A stretch of 64,000 bases of DNA, taken from positions 16,657,212 through 16,721,211 of the forward strand of contig NC_030679.2 in NCBI RefSeq assembly GCF_000004195.4, read 5' to 3'. Under the pieces are notes generated by a model, which had not been told where the DNA came from, did no database searches, and worked only from the letters and a program-made list of their open reading frames with translations. Every line of letters starts with the position of its first letter. Position 1 is the first letter of the stretch. Positions 1 through 10,401 of the stretch are shown one piece after another. The DNA comes from Xenopus tropicalis (Eukaryota; Chordata; Amphibia; Anura; Pipidae). Position numbers and translations under genes: made by a program.

Positions 1-1800
1 ATAAAAATCATGACAGTATTCCGGTAATGACAGTAATTGTACCCGGACCACCGATAAGGAGTGGTGAGTGACCTGACTCTTTTAAATATTTTTTTTAAAG
101 GTTTTCTGAGTTGTGTTGCTAACTGAACGGAGTAAACATTTCTAGTGAAAGGCTTAGGGCATGGGCACACGAGCCCTATATTTAATCTGGTGAGCTTTTC
201 TCCATATTTAAAAATTGTTTAAAATTGTAACTGGTAGCCAATGAGTTCCTTTTATATATACAAAAAGGCTGTTTTAACCTAAGATAGGTTGGGAGCATCC
301 TTTTGTTATAGTAGTGTATATTGGGACAAAAAGGTTTGTCTTAGTGAGAATTGTCTGTTGGATGGCAGGTATATAGCACCCAGGCTGAGGTACTGGCTCC
401 TTTAAATCTCCAGGGCAGGAGAGGCTATGACCCTGAAGTATGACTAGAGAATGCTGGAGCCAATTAGGCAATACCTGAAGCATTTAAGGTGAGCCTGGGT
501 GTGCAGCAAGTGTTCATTTTCTGGGAGAGGCTCTGAGGGGTGGGCTGGACTAGTTACAAACACCCCGATTCTGGGACTTCAGAAAGGGACTGCCAAGCAT
601 TGGCAGTGAGGATTTGATTATACCATTTGGTGAAACTACTAATTGTAGATTTCAGTATCCCAATAGTCTCCTCAGGTCTCCTCTCCCTTCCTTCCTCCTT
701 GATCTTCCTTTCTTTACTTTGTTTACTTTCTCATTGGTTCTCACCTGTAACCAAGCTGTATCTGTAATAAAATGCAAGTGATACATCTCTGCTACTGCAG
801 GTGACTAAACTCTCCTAAATGCCTTTCCACCTGCAACAAAAGCCAATGCATTGCTTCGGTTTTTCAAAGTCGCATGATGTTTCCTCCTGCAGGCAACTTT
901 GTTCAACTTCAGAAAACCGAAGTGACGCGTATGCACATCATTGGGGGGGAGCGCAGCATGTAAAGTGCGCAGACGGCATGCAGATGGGGGAGCATAGTAA
1001 ATCAGTGGTGGGAGTAAGAGATCCCGGAACTAGGGGTTGGCAACAGAGGTACCTGCCTAGTTGCGCCCTAGGCAGGTGCCTCTTCTACCTACCTCTAGTT
1101 CCGGCCCTGTGCCTTGTTGTCAAAATGGTTAAAATATTATGTATTATCACTTCCTTGCCTTAAGGAGTTCCCACTGTTTGTTCCACCCCAACAGGAAATC
1201 AGTTTAATTCAAACCCAAATATATTTGTTACGCTAAACCTGTTCCCTGAAATTTCACATTATTTTATTTCTTTGGGAAATCTGCCAAGTTTCCAAATATC
1301 ACATTGTATCTGGGAGAAATCTACCAAGTTTGCAAAATTTTTTCAAGTTTATGATGTTTCTTTTCTGCTGAAATCTGCAGAGTGTTTCAGCAAGTTTGAC
1401 AATAAAAAAAGGTTTAACAAAAAAAAGTGCAATTTCCTTCTCAACCCCCCTCCAGTCATTTGCACAGCTCCAGCCCACACCCCCACGATACACAGCGAGA
1501 CTTTGCCAAGCATCCTGTGTGATTGTATTGCAGCCTGCTGCCGGAGCCCCTGGGGGTGTGCGAGTGAGTGTATGCGTGGCAGTCTCTCCAGCAGTGCAGA
1601 GCAGGAGGAGTCAGGCTGGGTGTGTTTGCACAGGGGCACAGCCTTCACTTTTTGGAGCAGCCTCCCCATTTAGATGCTTCGGTGCCTCCCCACAGCCCTT
1701 TTTTGGCTGGAGTGTACAGTAGCCCCAGCAGCTACTCAAAGAGATTCACAGCACTGCTCACCCTCCCACAGAGAAGCTTTGCACACTCAGCACTGACTGC
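1..1800. other. Upstream region of ckap4, no gene recognised
   Basis: I see no convincing coding region here; open frames overlap each other on both strands and match nothing I know. An AATAAA at 766-771 could be the end of an unseen upstream transcript or chance. The last 150-350 bases before 1806 must hold the ckap4 5' UTR and promoter, but I see no clear TATA box and cannot place the transcription start. Confidence 0.5.
1023..1109. repeat. Short fold-back repeat (MITE-like)
   Basis: The ends are inverted copies (CCGGAACTAGGGGT at the left, ACCTCTAGTTCCGG at the right). The centre is a perfect 10-bp palindrome, 1051-1060 against 1068-1077, with a 7-nt loop. The same words (CTGCCTAGGGCGCAAC, ACTAGGGGTAGGCAG) recur at 5085-5340 in the ckap4 intron, so this is a dispersed family. 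I see no clear target-site duplication. Confidence 0.55.
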
Positions 1801-1805
1801 ACATC

Positions 1806-2120
1806 ATGTCTGGGGGTGCTAGGCAGAGGAATAAAGGGGCAAATGCTGAGTCTAACTCCCAAGCTGCCACACATGAAGGGGAAAAGAAGTTCAAGTCCAA
1901 CAAGGGGGTCTCCTCTTCCTCCTCCCAAAAGACAAGTTCTGGGTTAGCTTGGAAACTTTTCACCCTTGTCTTTTATATAGGTCTCATTGCTGTGTGTGCC
2001 TGCACTGGCTGGGTGGTGTACAGTCTGCAGGATGAACTGAGCCAAATCGGCAGCAACCTCCGACACATCTCCCAGCAGAAAGCTGACCTGGCAGAGACCG
2101 TGGCCTCCCTGCAAAAACAA
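1806..2120 (+). CDS. ckap4: ckap4 exon 1: cytosolic tail and membrane anchor of CKAP4/CLIMP-63
   Basis: This exon encodes residues 1-105 of cytoskeleton-associated protein 4, a type II ER membrane protein that spaces ER sheets and links them to microtubules. The ATG at 1806 has A at -3 and opens a hydrophilic tail rich in Lys, Ser and Gly (residues 1-47). One hydrophobic segment follows at about 48-73, with the core LFTLVFYIGLIAV, and then the start of the luminal coiled coil. The exon ends exactly after a codon at CAA|gtaaga, a strong phase-0 donor. Mammalian CKAP4 has the same two-exon layout. The tail is shorter than the roughly 105-residue mammalian one and has no cysteine; Cys64 and Cys66 lie inside the membrane segment. 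I am sure of the gene because exon 2 has the family's C-terminal signature. Confidence 0.93.
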
Positions 2121-2522
2121 GTAAGAGATATTAATCTAAAAATGAAAATAGAGTTCAGTCCCCTGCTTTCTATTCCATTTTATCACAGGGCGAGGATAGG
2201 GTTTGCAGTGATAAATTGGGTCTGAACCACTTGTTGCTCTCAGGTAATAAGCCAGGCTCATTACAGATTAAAGGAGAAGTTTATTATTACAGGGTATTAT
2301 AGTTCTACAGCAGGCTCTTTAACTTCAGACCATGAACATGAGCAGTACAAGAGGCATATGATGGGAAGGGAATGAGTTATCCCTGCTTGTATTACTTCCT
2401 TGTTTAGAATATATACACCCTCCTCTGGTGATCTGCCCAGGAAGTTATTAAGTGGGTAACTGAGTTGATTTGCTGCTGTCACTACATAGCTCTGACTCCC
2501 AGGAGCCACCAAGAGCTAAAAG

Positions 2523-2803
2523 CAGGCCCGGATTTGTGGAAAGGCCACAAAGGCCCGGGCCTAGGGCGGCACAAGTTTAGGGGCGGCATGCCACCCCGCC
2601 GCAACAGAATTTTTAAATTTGGCTCCCATACGGAGCAGTCGGGACCTCTCCCCACTGCTCCGTATGGGAGTTTAAATGTGCGATTGCGCATGCGCGTTGA
2701 TCGCGCATGCGCACTCGGGGAGAGAGGGCTTCGCGCAGGCGCACTCGGGGGGGGGCGGGGGCGGTGGCGGCCTCGGGGCGCCGAGAACTTAAATCCGGCC
2801 CTG
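2523..2803. mobile_element. hAT-type MITE in ckap4 intron
   Basis: The terminal inverted repeats are CAGGCCCGGATTT at the left and its near-complement AAATCCGGCCCTG at the right. They are flanked by a perfect 8-bp direct duplication, GCTAAAAG, at 2515-2522 and 2804-2811. An 8-bp duplication with CAG-type ends is the hAT signature. The interior is GC-rich, with CGCATGCGC motifs and no transposase. Frames reading through it are shadows. Confidence 0.88.
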
Positions 2804-2904
2804 GCTAAAAGGTAGATGCTAGGAGTTGTTTTCAACAATAACTGAAGGTTGCAGCCTTAATTTAAGATGTTATGGGGGGGGGGGGTGAATGGGGGTGGCC
2901 TTGG

Positions 2905-4130
2905 TGCTCTACACTTAGTCCCACAGTTACACCCCCTTTGCCTGACATCACTGTACCTCACCATATTTACTATGTACCCCTGACATTATTTGTCTTACTA
3001 TAAACTTACTATATAACTATAAAATAGTTTGACCCTTTCCCTTGTCACCAACTTGCCTTACTATACACGCTATATTACAGCTCCAGCCTTCCCCTGATAT
3101 TCTCTTATATCCTAGTTATACCCCTCACATCACTATAACTCACCATAAACACTATCTTACAGGTATAACCCTTTTCTTGATATCATTAAGCCTACTACAT
3201 ACAATATTTTATGCTTTCAGTCCTCCTTATATACAATCTTACGTTACACACTAACCCACAGTTATTTTCCTCACAACATTTTCACTTACTATAAAGACTC
3301 CACAGTTGTACCCTTTTCCTTGCTGCCATATTGCCTTACTATATACACTATCTTCCCATACTCTATCTTTCCTAACTATATATACTTCCCCATAGTTACA
3401 GCCCCTACCCCTTGCACCAATTTTTCAGCAGGATGAATGGAGCTAAATTGACATAGATTACAGTTACCCCCACTTCCCCTAACAGCAAATTGTCTTACTA
3501 CACTATCACACACTTACAACCCCTTTCAGTACTCACTATGCCACAGGTGCAGTCCCTACCCCTCAGAGACAATCTTGCCTTAATATACTCACTATCCCAC
3601 AGTTACATTCCCTACCCCTGAGACCATCATGCCTTAAAGGAACAGTAACACAAAAAAATAAAAATGTTTTAAAATAATTAAAATATAATGTACTGTTGCC
3701 CTGCACTGGTAAAAGTTGCGTGTTTGCTTCAGAAGGACTACTATAGTTAATAGAAATAGCTGCTGTGTAGCCATGGGGGCAGCCATTTAAATTGAAAAAA
3801 GGAGAAAAGGCACAGGTTACATTAAAAGAAACCAGATAAACTGTGTAGAATACAATGGGAATCTGCTACTTATCTGTTATCTGCTTAGTAACCTGTGGCT
3901 TTTCTCCTTTTTTCAATTTAAATGGCTGCCCCCATGGCTACACAGCAGGGTATTTATATAAACTACAGTAGTGTTTATGAAGAAAACACACAACTTTTAC
4001 CAGTGCAGAGCAATAGTATATAATATATTAATTATTTTTATACACTTTTATTTTTTGGTGTTACTGTTCCTTTAATATACTCACTATTCCACATTTGCAG
4101 TCCCTCTAAGTCACTAAGATTCATGTTACC
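2905..4130. repeat. Degenerate minisatellite in ckap4 intron
   Basis: Many imperfect copies of a roughly 50-70-bp unit run through this stretch. Words such as CTTACTATA, CACTATCCCACAGTTACA and CCCCTACCCCTGA recur. The best-preserved neighbouring copies are around 3540-3633. The array is interrupted at 3638-4071 by a TTAA-flanked MITE and resumes at 4072 with TTAATATACTCACTAT. A G-run at about 2873-2885 precedes it. It is non-coding. Confidence 0.7.
3638..4071. mobile_element. piggyBac-type MITE (TTAA target), copy 1
   Basis: TTAA at 3634-3637 and 4072-4075 flanks ends that are inverted copies, AGGAACAGTAACAC and GTGTTACTGTTCCT. A second internal inverted pair (around 3776-3815 and 3893-3940, with the word GGGGGCAGCCATTTAAATT) makes it a fold-back element. 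It has no coding capacity. A copy of the same family lies at 11715-12131. Confidence 0.88.
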
Positions 4131-5084
4131 TTGAATTCCCCTTCCTGTCACTTTTACAATCAGTTCGGGATCGGGATGTCCCTGCTGCCACTGAATGCAA
4201 TGCACTAAGCAGATTTTTCTCTCCCAATTATTTCTGAAATCTGAGGGGCAGGAGCTGTTTGAAATGCATTTAAACTGTGAAGTATAGCATAGTTCCTAGT
4301 GTTCAGCTGTGTATGAGGTAGCAGAAACCAACTGTGTCACAGGACTGGAGGAGAACCCATGACATATTCAGTGGAGTAACTAGATGTTACAGATCCCCAC
4401 AACTAATGGGCCTTGCTGGGCCCCTAAACTTCTGCCCCCCCCCCCCCACAGGACTCACAGATGATTCAAGACACACACAATCATGGGTGATCCACATTGT
4501 GTGAAGATGATTTTTTTCTTGTAAGGGGTGGCCGAAGTTAAGCCACTAAATGATATTTAAATTCATTTGTTAATGAGTGCACAGGAGACTCCTGTAACAC
4601 ATGGGCCATGTTGTAAGTGTAGCAAAGTCTGCACCTGGCCTAGTAACCCATAGCAACCAATAAGGATGTAACAGTTACTGGTTGGCTGTTTAAAGCCAGA
4701 TATCAGGTTGCTATGGATTACTAGATCTGCTGCAAACTGGTACAAAATTTACTATTGTACAACATTAAAGGAAAGGGGTCATTTTGGGTAAAGTTTAAAA
4801 TAAATGGTTATTTAATATCTTGGGAATTCTAATTTGGATGGGGCACCCCTAGTCTGGTATGTCCAATCATAGACCCAACCCCTAAAATTCCATTTTCTCT
4901 AGGCCTATGTGGCCTTCCCACTAATTCCATGCCTGTCGTTGGAACTCTGGGAGATTGAATGTTACTAACGTGTTTTCATATTGCTTTAAATTTGCCATTA
5001 GTCATTTGCACACAACCAAATGTTAGACTTCAAAAAGGGACTTGAACTCCAAGTTAAAGTTGGCTGCCAGCTTGCTAGCTTTGT
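4131..5084. other. ckap4 intron, unannotated stretch
   Basis: No gene is seen. Around 4368-4445 there is a likely repeat end (GTGGAGTAACTAGA followed by a 13-C tract). The rest is AT-rich intronic sequence with no feature I can name. Confidence 0.4.
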
Positions 5085-5660
5085 AGCAGGGCTAGGCAGA
5101 AGAGGCAGCTGCCTAGGGCGCAACGATTCTCCTGTCTACCCCTAGTCCTCCTCCTCTGTCATTGCCAATGCCGCTTGTCATTAGCGGTGGAGGCAATGAC
5201 CGTTCGGATCGCCCCCCCCCAACGGCGCATGCGCGCCAATCAGGACCAGAACTAGGGGTAGGCAGAAGAGGCAGCTGCCTAAGGCGCAACAATTGGGGGC
5301 GCCAGGCAGGAGCCTCTCCTGCCTACTCCTAGTCTGTGCTGTGCTCTGGTTTCATTGTCCCCGCCGCTTGTCATTACGCAGCGGGGGTAATGAACTACCG
5401 GTTCGCATCTCACCCCCCCACCCGCGCTGAGCTGCGCATGCGCGCCAATACAGGGGGGGATTGTTTGCATTAGCGCAGGTGCAGGGGCAAGGTGGCCGAC
5501 TGGGTTGCCTAGGGCGCCCGGTCGGCTTGGCCCTCCCCTGGCGCCAAAGCAAAAGCGAGGGGGGGCAGAGGTGCAGGGGGGGGCGCGATCCGAATGGGGA
5601 GTGGCCGACAGGATTGCCTAGGGTGCCCGGTTGTCTTGGTCCGCCCCTGGGCAAATGCAC
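5085..5660. repeat. Composite GC-rich dispersed repeat in ckap4 intron
   Basis: Two copies of the word GGTAGGCAGAAGAGGCAGCTG or close variants (about 5093 and 5258), each followed by CCTA(G/A)GGCGCAAC, and two copies of CCTAGG(G/C)(C/T)GCCCGGT (about 5508 and 5617) show nested or tandem insertion of related repeats. Related sequence sits at 1023-1109. CGCATGCGCGCCAAT occurs twice. Frames reading through it are repeat shadows. Confidence 0.55.
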
Positions 5661-7300
5661 ATGGGCACCTATTGCCCAACAATGTTCCAGTATTACTGAA
5701 CTACAGCTGTACTTGCCAATAAAAGTAGTATCTGTCACTTCTTTTCTTTTCTATTCACTGCTGGTTCTGGCCACATAACACCATTGAAACAATGTAGCAG
5801 TAATCAGCTGTCCGCAAGACTTTCTTTCCCGCAATCCCTTAAAGGGGTACAGGAAGTTGCACCACACTTCTGTAAGTGTTTTGGCAAAAGAAACTGTGCA
5901 TATGTTTTTTTTTTTACAAAAAATGCCATTCACTACAATGTCCCAATATCCATTTATTTCACTGATTTTAAAGTATTTTGTAAATGTCATTGTTATTGGA
6001 AGCAGTGTTCTCTGGTTCAGACTCTAAAAACAATGTAGAAGTCAATTCTCCTTCAGGTTTGTTAATTAGCTGACCTCTGATTGACTGATCCAGGAGTCAG
6101 AACCACCAGTGCAGCAAGACAGATACTTCTTTCAGTATGCCTTGAAACCTATTTAAAATGTGTAATGTATCTGAATTCTTGGGCACAGCAGAACTGACCT
6201 TTATGACCACAATACAGATAGGTTGGTATGTGCAGTAAAATGATGCCAGTGCTATACAGGGGGCTGTCAGTAGCTGACAGAATGTAGTAACAATTGCAGG
6301 CTGTGAAGGAATTGGTTCACACTGGTTTCTTTACTTAGAACATATTTGTATGCTCTCTGCTAAATATACCCTTCCTACTCGCTACTGCTCTGTTTCAGAT
6401 CTAGTCTGCTAAAGGGGATACATTCTCTTAGATGTGTCTTAGATGGGCGTAAAAAATGGCTAGAAGAGTACATGTAGAAAAAATTTTGCCTGTGTACACA
6501 TTTTACATAATTCTAGTCCAAATAAGTTTAAAGGGCCACCATGTTTTAGAATAGTGCTTAGTATAGGGGAATACCTATACTGCCATAGTTTTAAGGTATC
6601 TCTCTGTACAGGCTATGTGCAAACAAATAAGGCTGCTCCTGCTGAATTGTGCTTTGTATATAGAGGAACAGCAATCATGCAAACAGAGTTTTCTCAACCT
6701 ATGAGGCTCTTCCTACTCAACTGTGCCTAGCCAAGGGAAATGAGATTACAGTATGTCTCAATACCTATACTGCCATATACAGGCTATGAGCAACCTTATG
6801 CTGAATTGTGGTTAGTACATTGGAATATTTATTATTAAATATTATTTAATTGCTAAATATTTTGGCTGAATATTTTATAATGAATATTAATAATGAGCAT
6901 CTTTGAGTTTTTCTGCAATAAAATAGCTCTAATTATGTTTTTCTGCATAAAACATAATTAGAGCTAGCTTTGTATCAGAAACCAGTTCTCTTACAGTCAA
7001 GACACTAGTTTCCACAATTCCTTGGTCTGTCAATCACAGAATCTGCGAAGCGCTGTAGGAATTGGAGGACTGCTCACTTCTGCAACTACAACAGTGTTGC
7101 AATGGTGTTAATAGTCAGGGAAGGACATTTTAGTAGGCAGAAGATGAATTTAAATGCAGTTCACACTTACAAATACCTTTAACATGATTGAACATTTTTA
7201 ATGAATGTATAAAAGTTGAAAATAGCTGTTTTGGGGTGGAGTTGCCCTTTAACTGCAAGTGAATTTTTCTGAACGTATTTTGATACGGTTTCATTTTATG
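5661..7300. other. ckap4 intron, 3' part
   Basis: AT-rich intron sequence without a recognised gene. It contains an 18-bp perfect inverted repeat at 6924-6941 and 6949-6966, and just before the acceptor the phrase GTTGCCCTTTAA, typical of TTAA-type MITE ends. Nothing else could be supported. Confidence 0.45.
6924..6966. repeat. Perfect 18-bp inverted repeat, 7-nt loop
   Basis: Positions 6924-6941 (TAGCTCTAATTATGTTTT) and 6949-6966 are exact reverse complements. It is AT-rich and could be a cruciform or the hinge of a small fold-back element. No flanking duplication is evident. Confidence 0.8.
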
Positions 7301-7306
7301 TTTCAG

Positions 7307-8641
7307 GCTAAAGGACTGGAGAACACAGTCAGCCGCCTGGAATTCATTTCCAAAGACATTCAGGAAAAGCAGCAATCCCATGAATCCTCCCTTAAAAAAA
7401 GTGAGAAGGATTTGGATCAAATCGGGGCCATACTGAAAAAATTTCAGAGAGAATTCTCCGGCGACATTCAGGTTGTAAAGGAGCAAAGGGAGACAGACTC
7501 AATCCACTTTGAAAACACTGTTAAGGAGAAATTCATGGAGCTCAATAATTCCCTGAACGACGGCATCAAGGAGGTCATTGAGGTGCAGAAAACAAGTCAG
7601 GAGGAAATCAACATGTTAAAGGATAAACTGGCATCGTTGGCTGAATTCCATTTGATTCAGAGTGAACTCGAGAATTTAAAACTTTCCAATTCAGAGCTGC
7701 AGTCATCAATCTTATCCAATGGAGAGTCTGTCCAGTGGTTGATGACCAATGCCCAAAATTTAGATTCCATTACAGCCAACACCAACGACATTCAACTTCT
7801 CCGAGACCAACACAGTGACTTGAAGTCAAATGTGGACGCCCAACTGGCAGCGGTTGAGGAATTAAAGGCAAAATTGTCAGACTCTAGCGAACTCCAAACA
7901 CTGAGTGGAAAGCTGGTGCAACTGGCTTCCACTTTTTCCGATGTCAAAAGTCAGTTTGAAGCCACCAAAAATGACTTGCTGAAGGAATTTGAAAGCAACA
8001 CTGGCAGCTTGGAATCAAAGTTAAAACCCATTGAGCACACTGTGAATGTATTAAATTCTCAGGCAGCTGTCCAGTTTGAAGATTTAGATGATCTAAAAGC
8101 AAGTTTAAAGGAGTATAGTCAGAGGTTGGGACGTGCCGAGGAAGCTCTGGAAGATGTACAGCAGAAGTCTTTAGGAGATACAGATGCTGCAACTGACAAG
8201 CTACCCAATTTAGAGGAAGGACTGAAAACATTAAATATAGAGGTTGCTACTTTGAGGTCAACCGTAGCTGACCTCCCGAAAGACTATACTGACGTGGAGA
8301 AGCTCCAACATCAGATTACTAGTGCCTTAGAAGCTCACAAAGATGAGCTTGATGGTTTTAGACAAGAGTACAACCAGTGGAGAAGTAGCATTGAAGAAAA
8401 CATCAGCAACATTGGATCTTCCATCCATCAGCTTAATGCCGATGAGTTAAACTTGTCTGTGGCCAAACTGGAGACAGACTTGAAGATGTTGAGGATTGCA
8501 GTCGACAGTTTGGTGACTTATTCAGTCAAAATAGAAACCAACCAAAATGAGTTGGAATCTTTGAAGGATTCACTTCAGGCTCTGAAGGAGAGCACTGAGA
8601 TGATGATGGTGAAATTAGAACAAATTCAGGAGACGGTATAA
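7307..8641 (+). CDS. ckap4: ckap4 exon 2: luminal coiled-coil domain of CKAP4/CLIMP-63
   Basis: This exon encodes residues 106-549 and the TAA stop. It begins after a pyrimidine-rich tract and TTTCAG at 7301-7306, in phase 0 with exon 1; the open frame continues upstream to an ATG at 7259, but that lies in the intron. The sequence is almost all heptad-like coiled coil, as expected for the luminal rod that self-associates to set ER sheet width. Near the C-terminus the run LRIAVDSLVTYSVKIETN is nearly identical to mammalian CKAP4 and settles the identity. Total length is 549 residues against about 602 in human, most of the difference being the shorter cytosolic tail. There are no frameshifts or premature stops. 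This is the only feature in the window that looks under selection as host protein. Confidence 0.95.
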   Translation, partial: AKGLENTVSRLEFISKDIQEKQQSHESSLKKSEKDLDQIGAILKKFQREFSGDIQVVKEQRETDSIHFENTVKEKFMELNNSLNDGIKEVIEVQKTSQEEINMLKDKLASLAEFHLIQSELENLKLSNSELQSSILSNGESVQWLMTNAQNLDSITANTNDIQLLRDQHSDLKSNVDAQLAAVEELKAKLSDSSELQTLSGKLVQLASTFSDVKSQFEATKNDLLKEFESNTGSLESKLKPIEHTVNVLNSQAAVQFEDLDDLKASLKEYSQRLGRAEEALEDVQQKSLGDTDAATDKLPNLEEGLKTLNIEVATLRSTVADLPKDYTDVEKLQHQITSALEAHKDELDGFRQEYNQWRSSIEENISNIGSSIHQLNADELNLSVAKLETDLKMLRIAVDSLVTYSVKIETNQNELESLKDSLQALKESTEMMMVKLEQIQETV

Positions 8642-8687
8642 AAATTTTGGGTGCACATTAGGGTTTTTTTTATTTGCATTTGTGTTT

Positions 8688-8693
8688 AATAAA
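8688..8693 (+). promoter_or_regulatory. ckap4 poly(A) signal
   Basis: AATAAA lies 47 bases after the ckap4 stop codon and is followed at 8701-8730 by a GT/T-rich stretch, the usual arrangement for cleavage and polyadenylation. If used, the 3' UTR is only about 60-70 nt. A distal signal cannot be excluded. Confidence 0.7.
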
Positions 8694-8836
8694 GTATATG
8701 TATTGGGGTTTGTTTGTTTTTTTTGGATATTTTGGAGTATCTCACTAAGGATATGGTGATGAACAAACATGAAACATCCTGGTTGGAATCACCATATCAA
8801 CATACTTTCATAGAACCCTGACTAATATTTTATTAA

Positions 8837-9585
8837 AGGGGTTGTAAAGCCAATCATAATGATGTCCCACTGCACCCCCTAGTTTTGCTATAGAAGTTGC
8901 CAAAAAACATGGAGCCAGCTGGGATTCTCATTGGAGGATTTTTTGCATCTTAATTCAGCCACTGGCCCTGAAGATTTGGGGGAAAGTTTTGGAAAAGTCT
9001 TAATTTGCAATATTGCTTTAAGAATACAACCTTGATGTTGCTGGACTACAGCTCCCAGCATGCCTCAACCTTTGTTGTATGTTAAATTGTTCCAGGATTT
9101 GTAGTCCAGCAACAAGTAATGTTAGGTTGAACAGAGCAGTGCAGTGCAGAAGGGTTTAGTACCCCTTTAAAGACCAATGGACCAATGTATCAGTTACAAC
9201 GTGAAAGCAAAGTCTACTTGAAGGGACAGACACATGCCTTTTCAAGAGTTAAAAAGAAAGTCTTCTGGCCTCTGGCACAGATTCTCAGCACTGAACATAT
9301 CTGTCCTTTATTCCCATGTCTGATTCAAGTGTTGTGTAATGAAGAAAAACAATGAAATTATTATGTCTATAATAATATAATAGGAAAATGCCCGACATAG
9401 TGCTAGGAATAAGCATTCTAATTGGCCACTTCTCTTGCACTTATGATGAGATTTTTAGTCAATAGAATGCTCAGTCGTGAATTTTCTTTCATCTATAATT
9501 ATGTTTTTTCTTCAACTTTCTTTCAACTTTTATAGCAAAACTAGGGGGTGCAGGGGCCAGAATTATAATTGGGTTTACAACCCCT
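8837..9585. mobile_element. TTAA-flanked MITE, probably composite
   Basis: TTAA at 8833-8836 and 9586-9589 flanks inverted ends AGGGGTTGTAAA and TTTACAACCCCT. A second internal end, GGGTTTAGTACCCCT followed by TTAA, lies at 9153-9171, so two related elements may be joined or nested. Segments recur elsewhere: 8910-9055 is found reversed at 20690-20860, and 9290-9560 resembles 21210-21300, 39470-39640 and 41110-41330. There is no coding capacity; piggyBac-type mobilisation is inferred from the TTAA target. Confidence 0.75.
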
Positions 9586-9789
9586 TTAAGTCTACTGCAT
9601 GGGGAAGATCATGTGCTGGGAACTTTGCTTCCTGTTGCGTTGTATATACTATGTTGGATAAAAGATTAAATAAAAAGCTCCCTTGTTCTAAAACCATGGA
9701 AATAGTCACACAGAGCAGACAACTGCTTTTAAAGGTAAAAAGTACGTAATCTATGTCAGATTGGGCCGTGAATTTAAATGGTTATACTG

Positions 9790-10073
9790 TACCTCATTCA
9801 GTTTCAAAACTGGGTCAAGTTGTTATTATGGGGGACTTTAATTATTCGGACATTGACTGGAGTAATGGGGTGGCTAAGTCAGAAAAAGCTAGTAGGTTTG
9901 TAAATATGCTAAATGACAACTTTTTATTTCAGGCAGTTCAAGAACCTACTAGGAATGACTCTATTTTGGACCTGGTAATATCTAATAATACTGAACTCAT
10001 CTCTAACATTTGTGTGGGTGAGCATTTGGGGAACAGTGATCACAACATGGTCTCCTTTGAGATAATGCTGTAG
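9790..10073 (+). pseudogene. LINE endonuclease C-terminal fragment
   Basis: The frame reads KLGQVVIMGDFNYSDIDW, then LDLVISNN and GNSDHNMV, the late catalytic motifs of apurinic-like LINE endonucleases, including the SDH triad used to nick target DNA. The N-terminal half with the catalytic Glu is missing and a stop ends the frame at 10073. It is a dead remnant. Confidence 0.82.
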
Positions 10074-10401
10074 AGACAGCTCTATAAGGGAGTAACTAAA
10101 ACGCTTGATTTTAGACATGCCAGTATAAGGGAATCTCTGCAATGTGTCAACTGGGAAAGGCTTTTCATGGGGTTAGACACAGAAGGAAAATGGAACATCT
10201 TTAAAACATTGCTTTGCAGGTATACACAACAGTATATTCCCCTTGTAACCTTTATGGCTGAATAAAAGTGTTAGTGTCGAGGTTCGTAAGAAAAAACGTG
10301 CTCTTAAAGCATTTAAGTTAGCTGGGACAGCAGAAACTTTCATCAGGTACAAGGAAGCAAATAAAGCATGCAAAAAAGCTATCAGGCAAGCTAAAATAGA
10401 G

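Noticed and set aside
819..1163. 114-residue frame upstream of ckap4
   Set aside because: It runs through the fold-back repeat at 1023-1109 and has no recognisable domain.
1272..1822. Overlapping frames just before ckap4 as upstream exons
   Set aside because: Four frames on both strands overlap with no domain or splice support; more likely 5' UTR or promoter sequence.
2465..2838. Arg/Pro/Gly-rich open frames on both strands
   Set aside because: They are the GC-rich interior of the hAT MITE read in different frames.
7259..7306. ATG at 7259 as an alternative start of the long ckap4 frame
   Set aside because: It lies in the intron before a good acceptor; exon 1 joins in phase and supplies the required membrane anchor.
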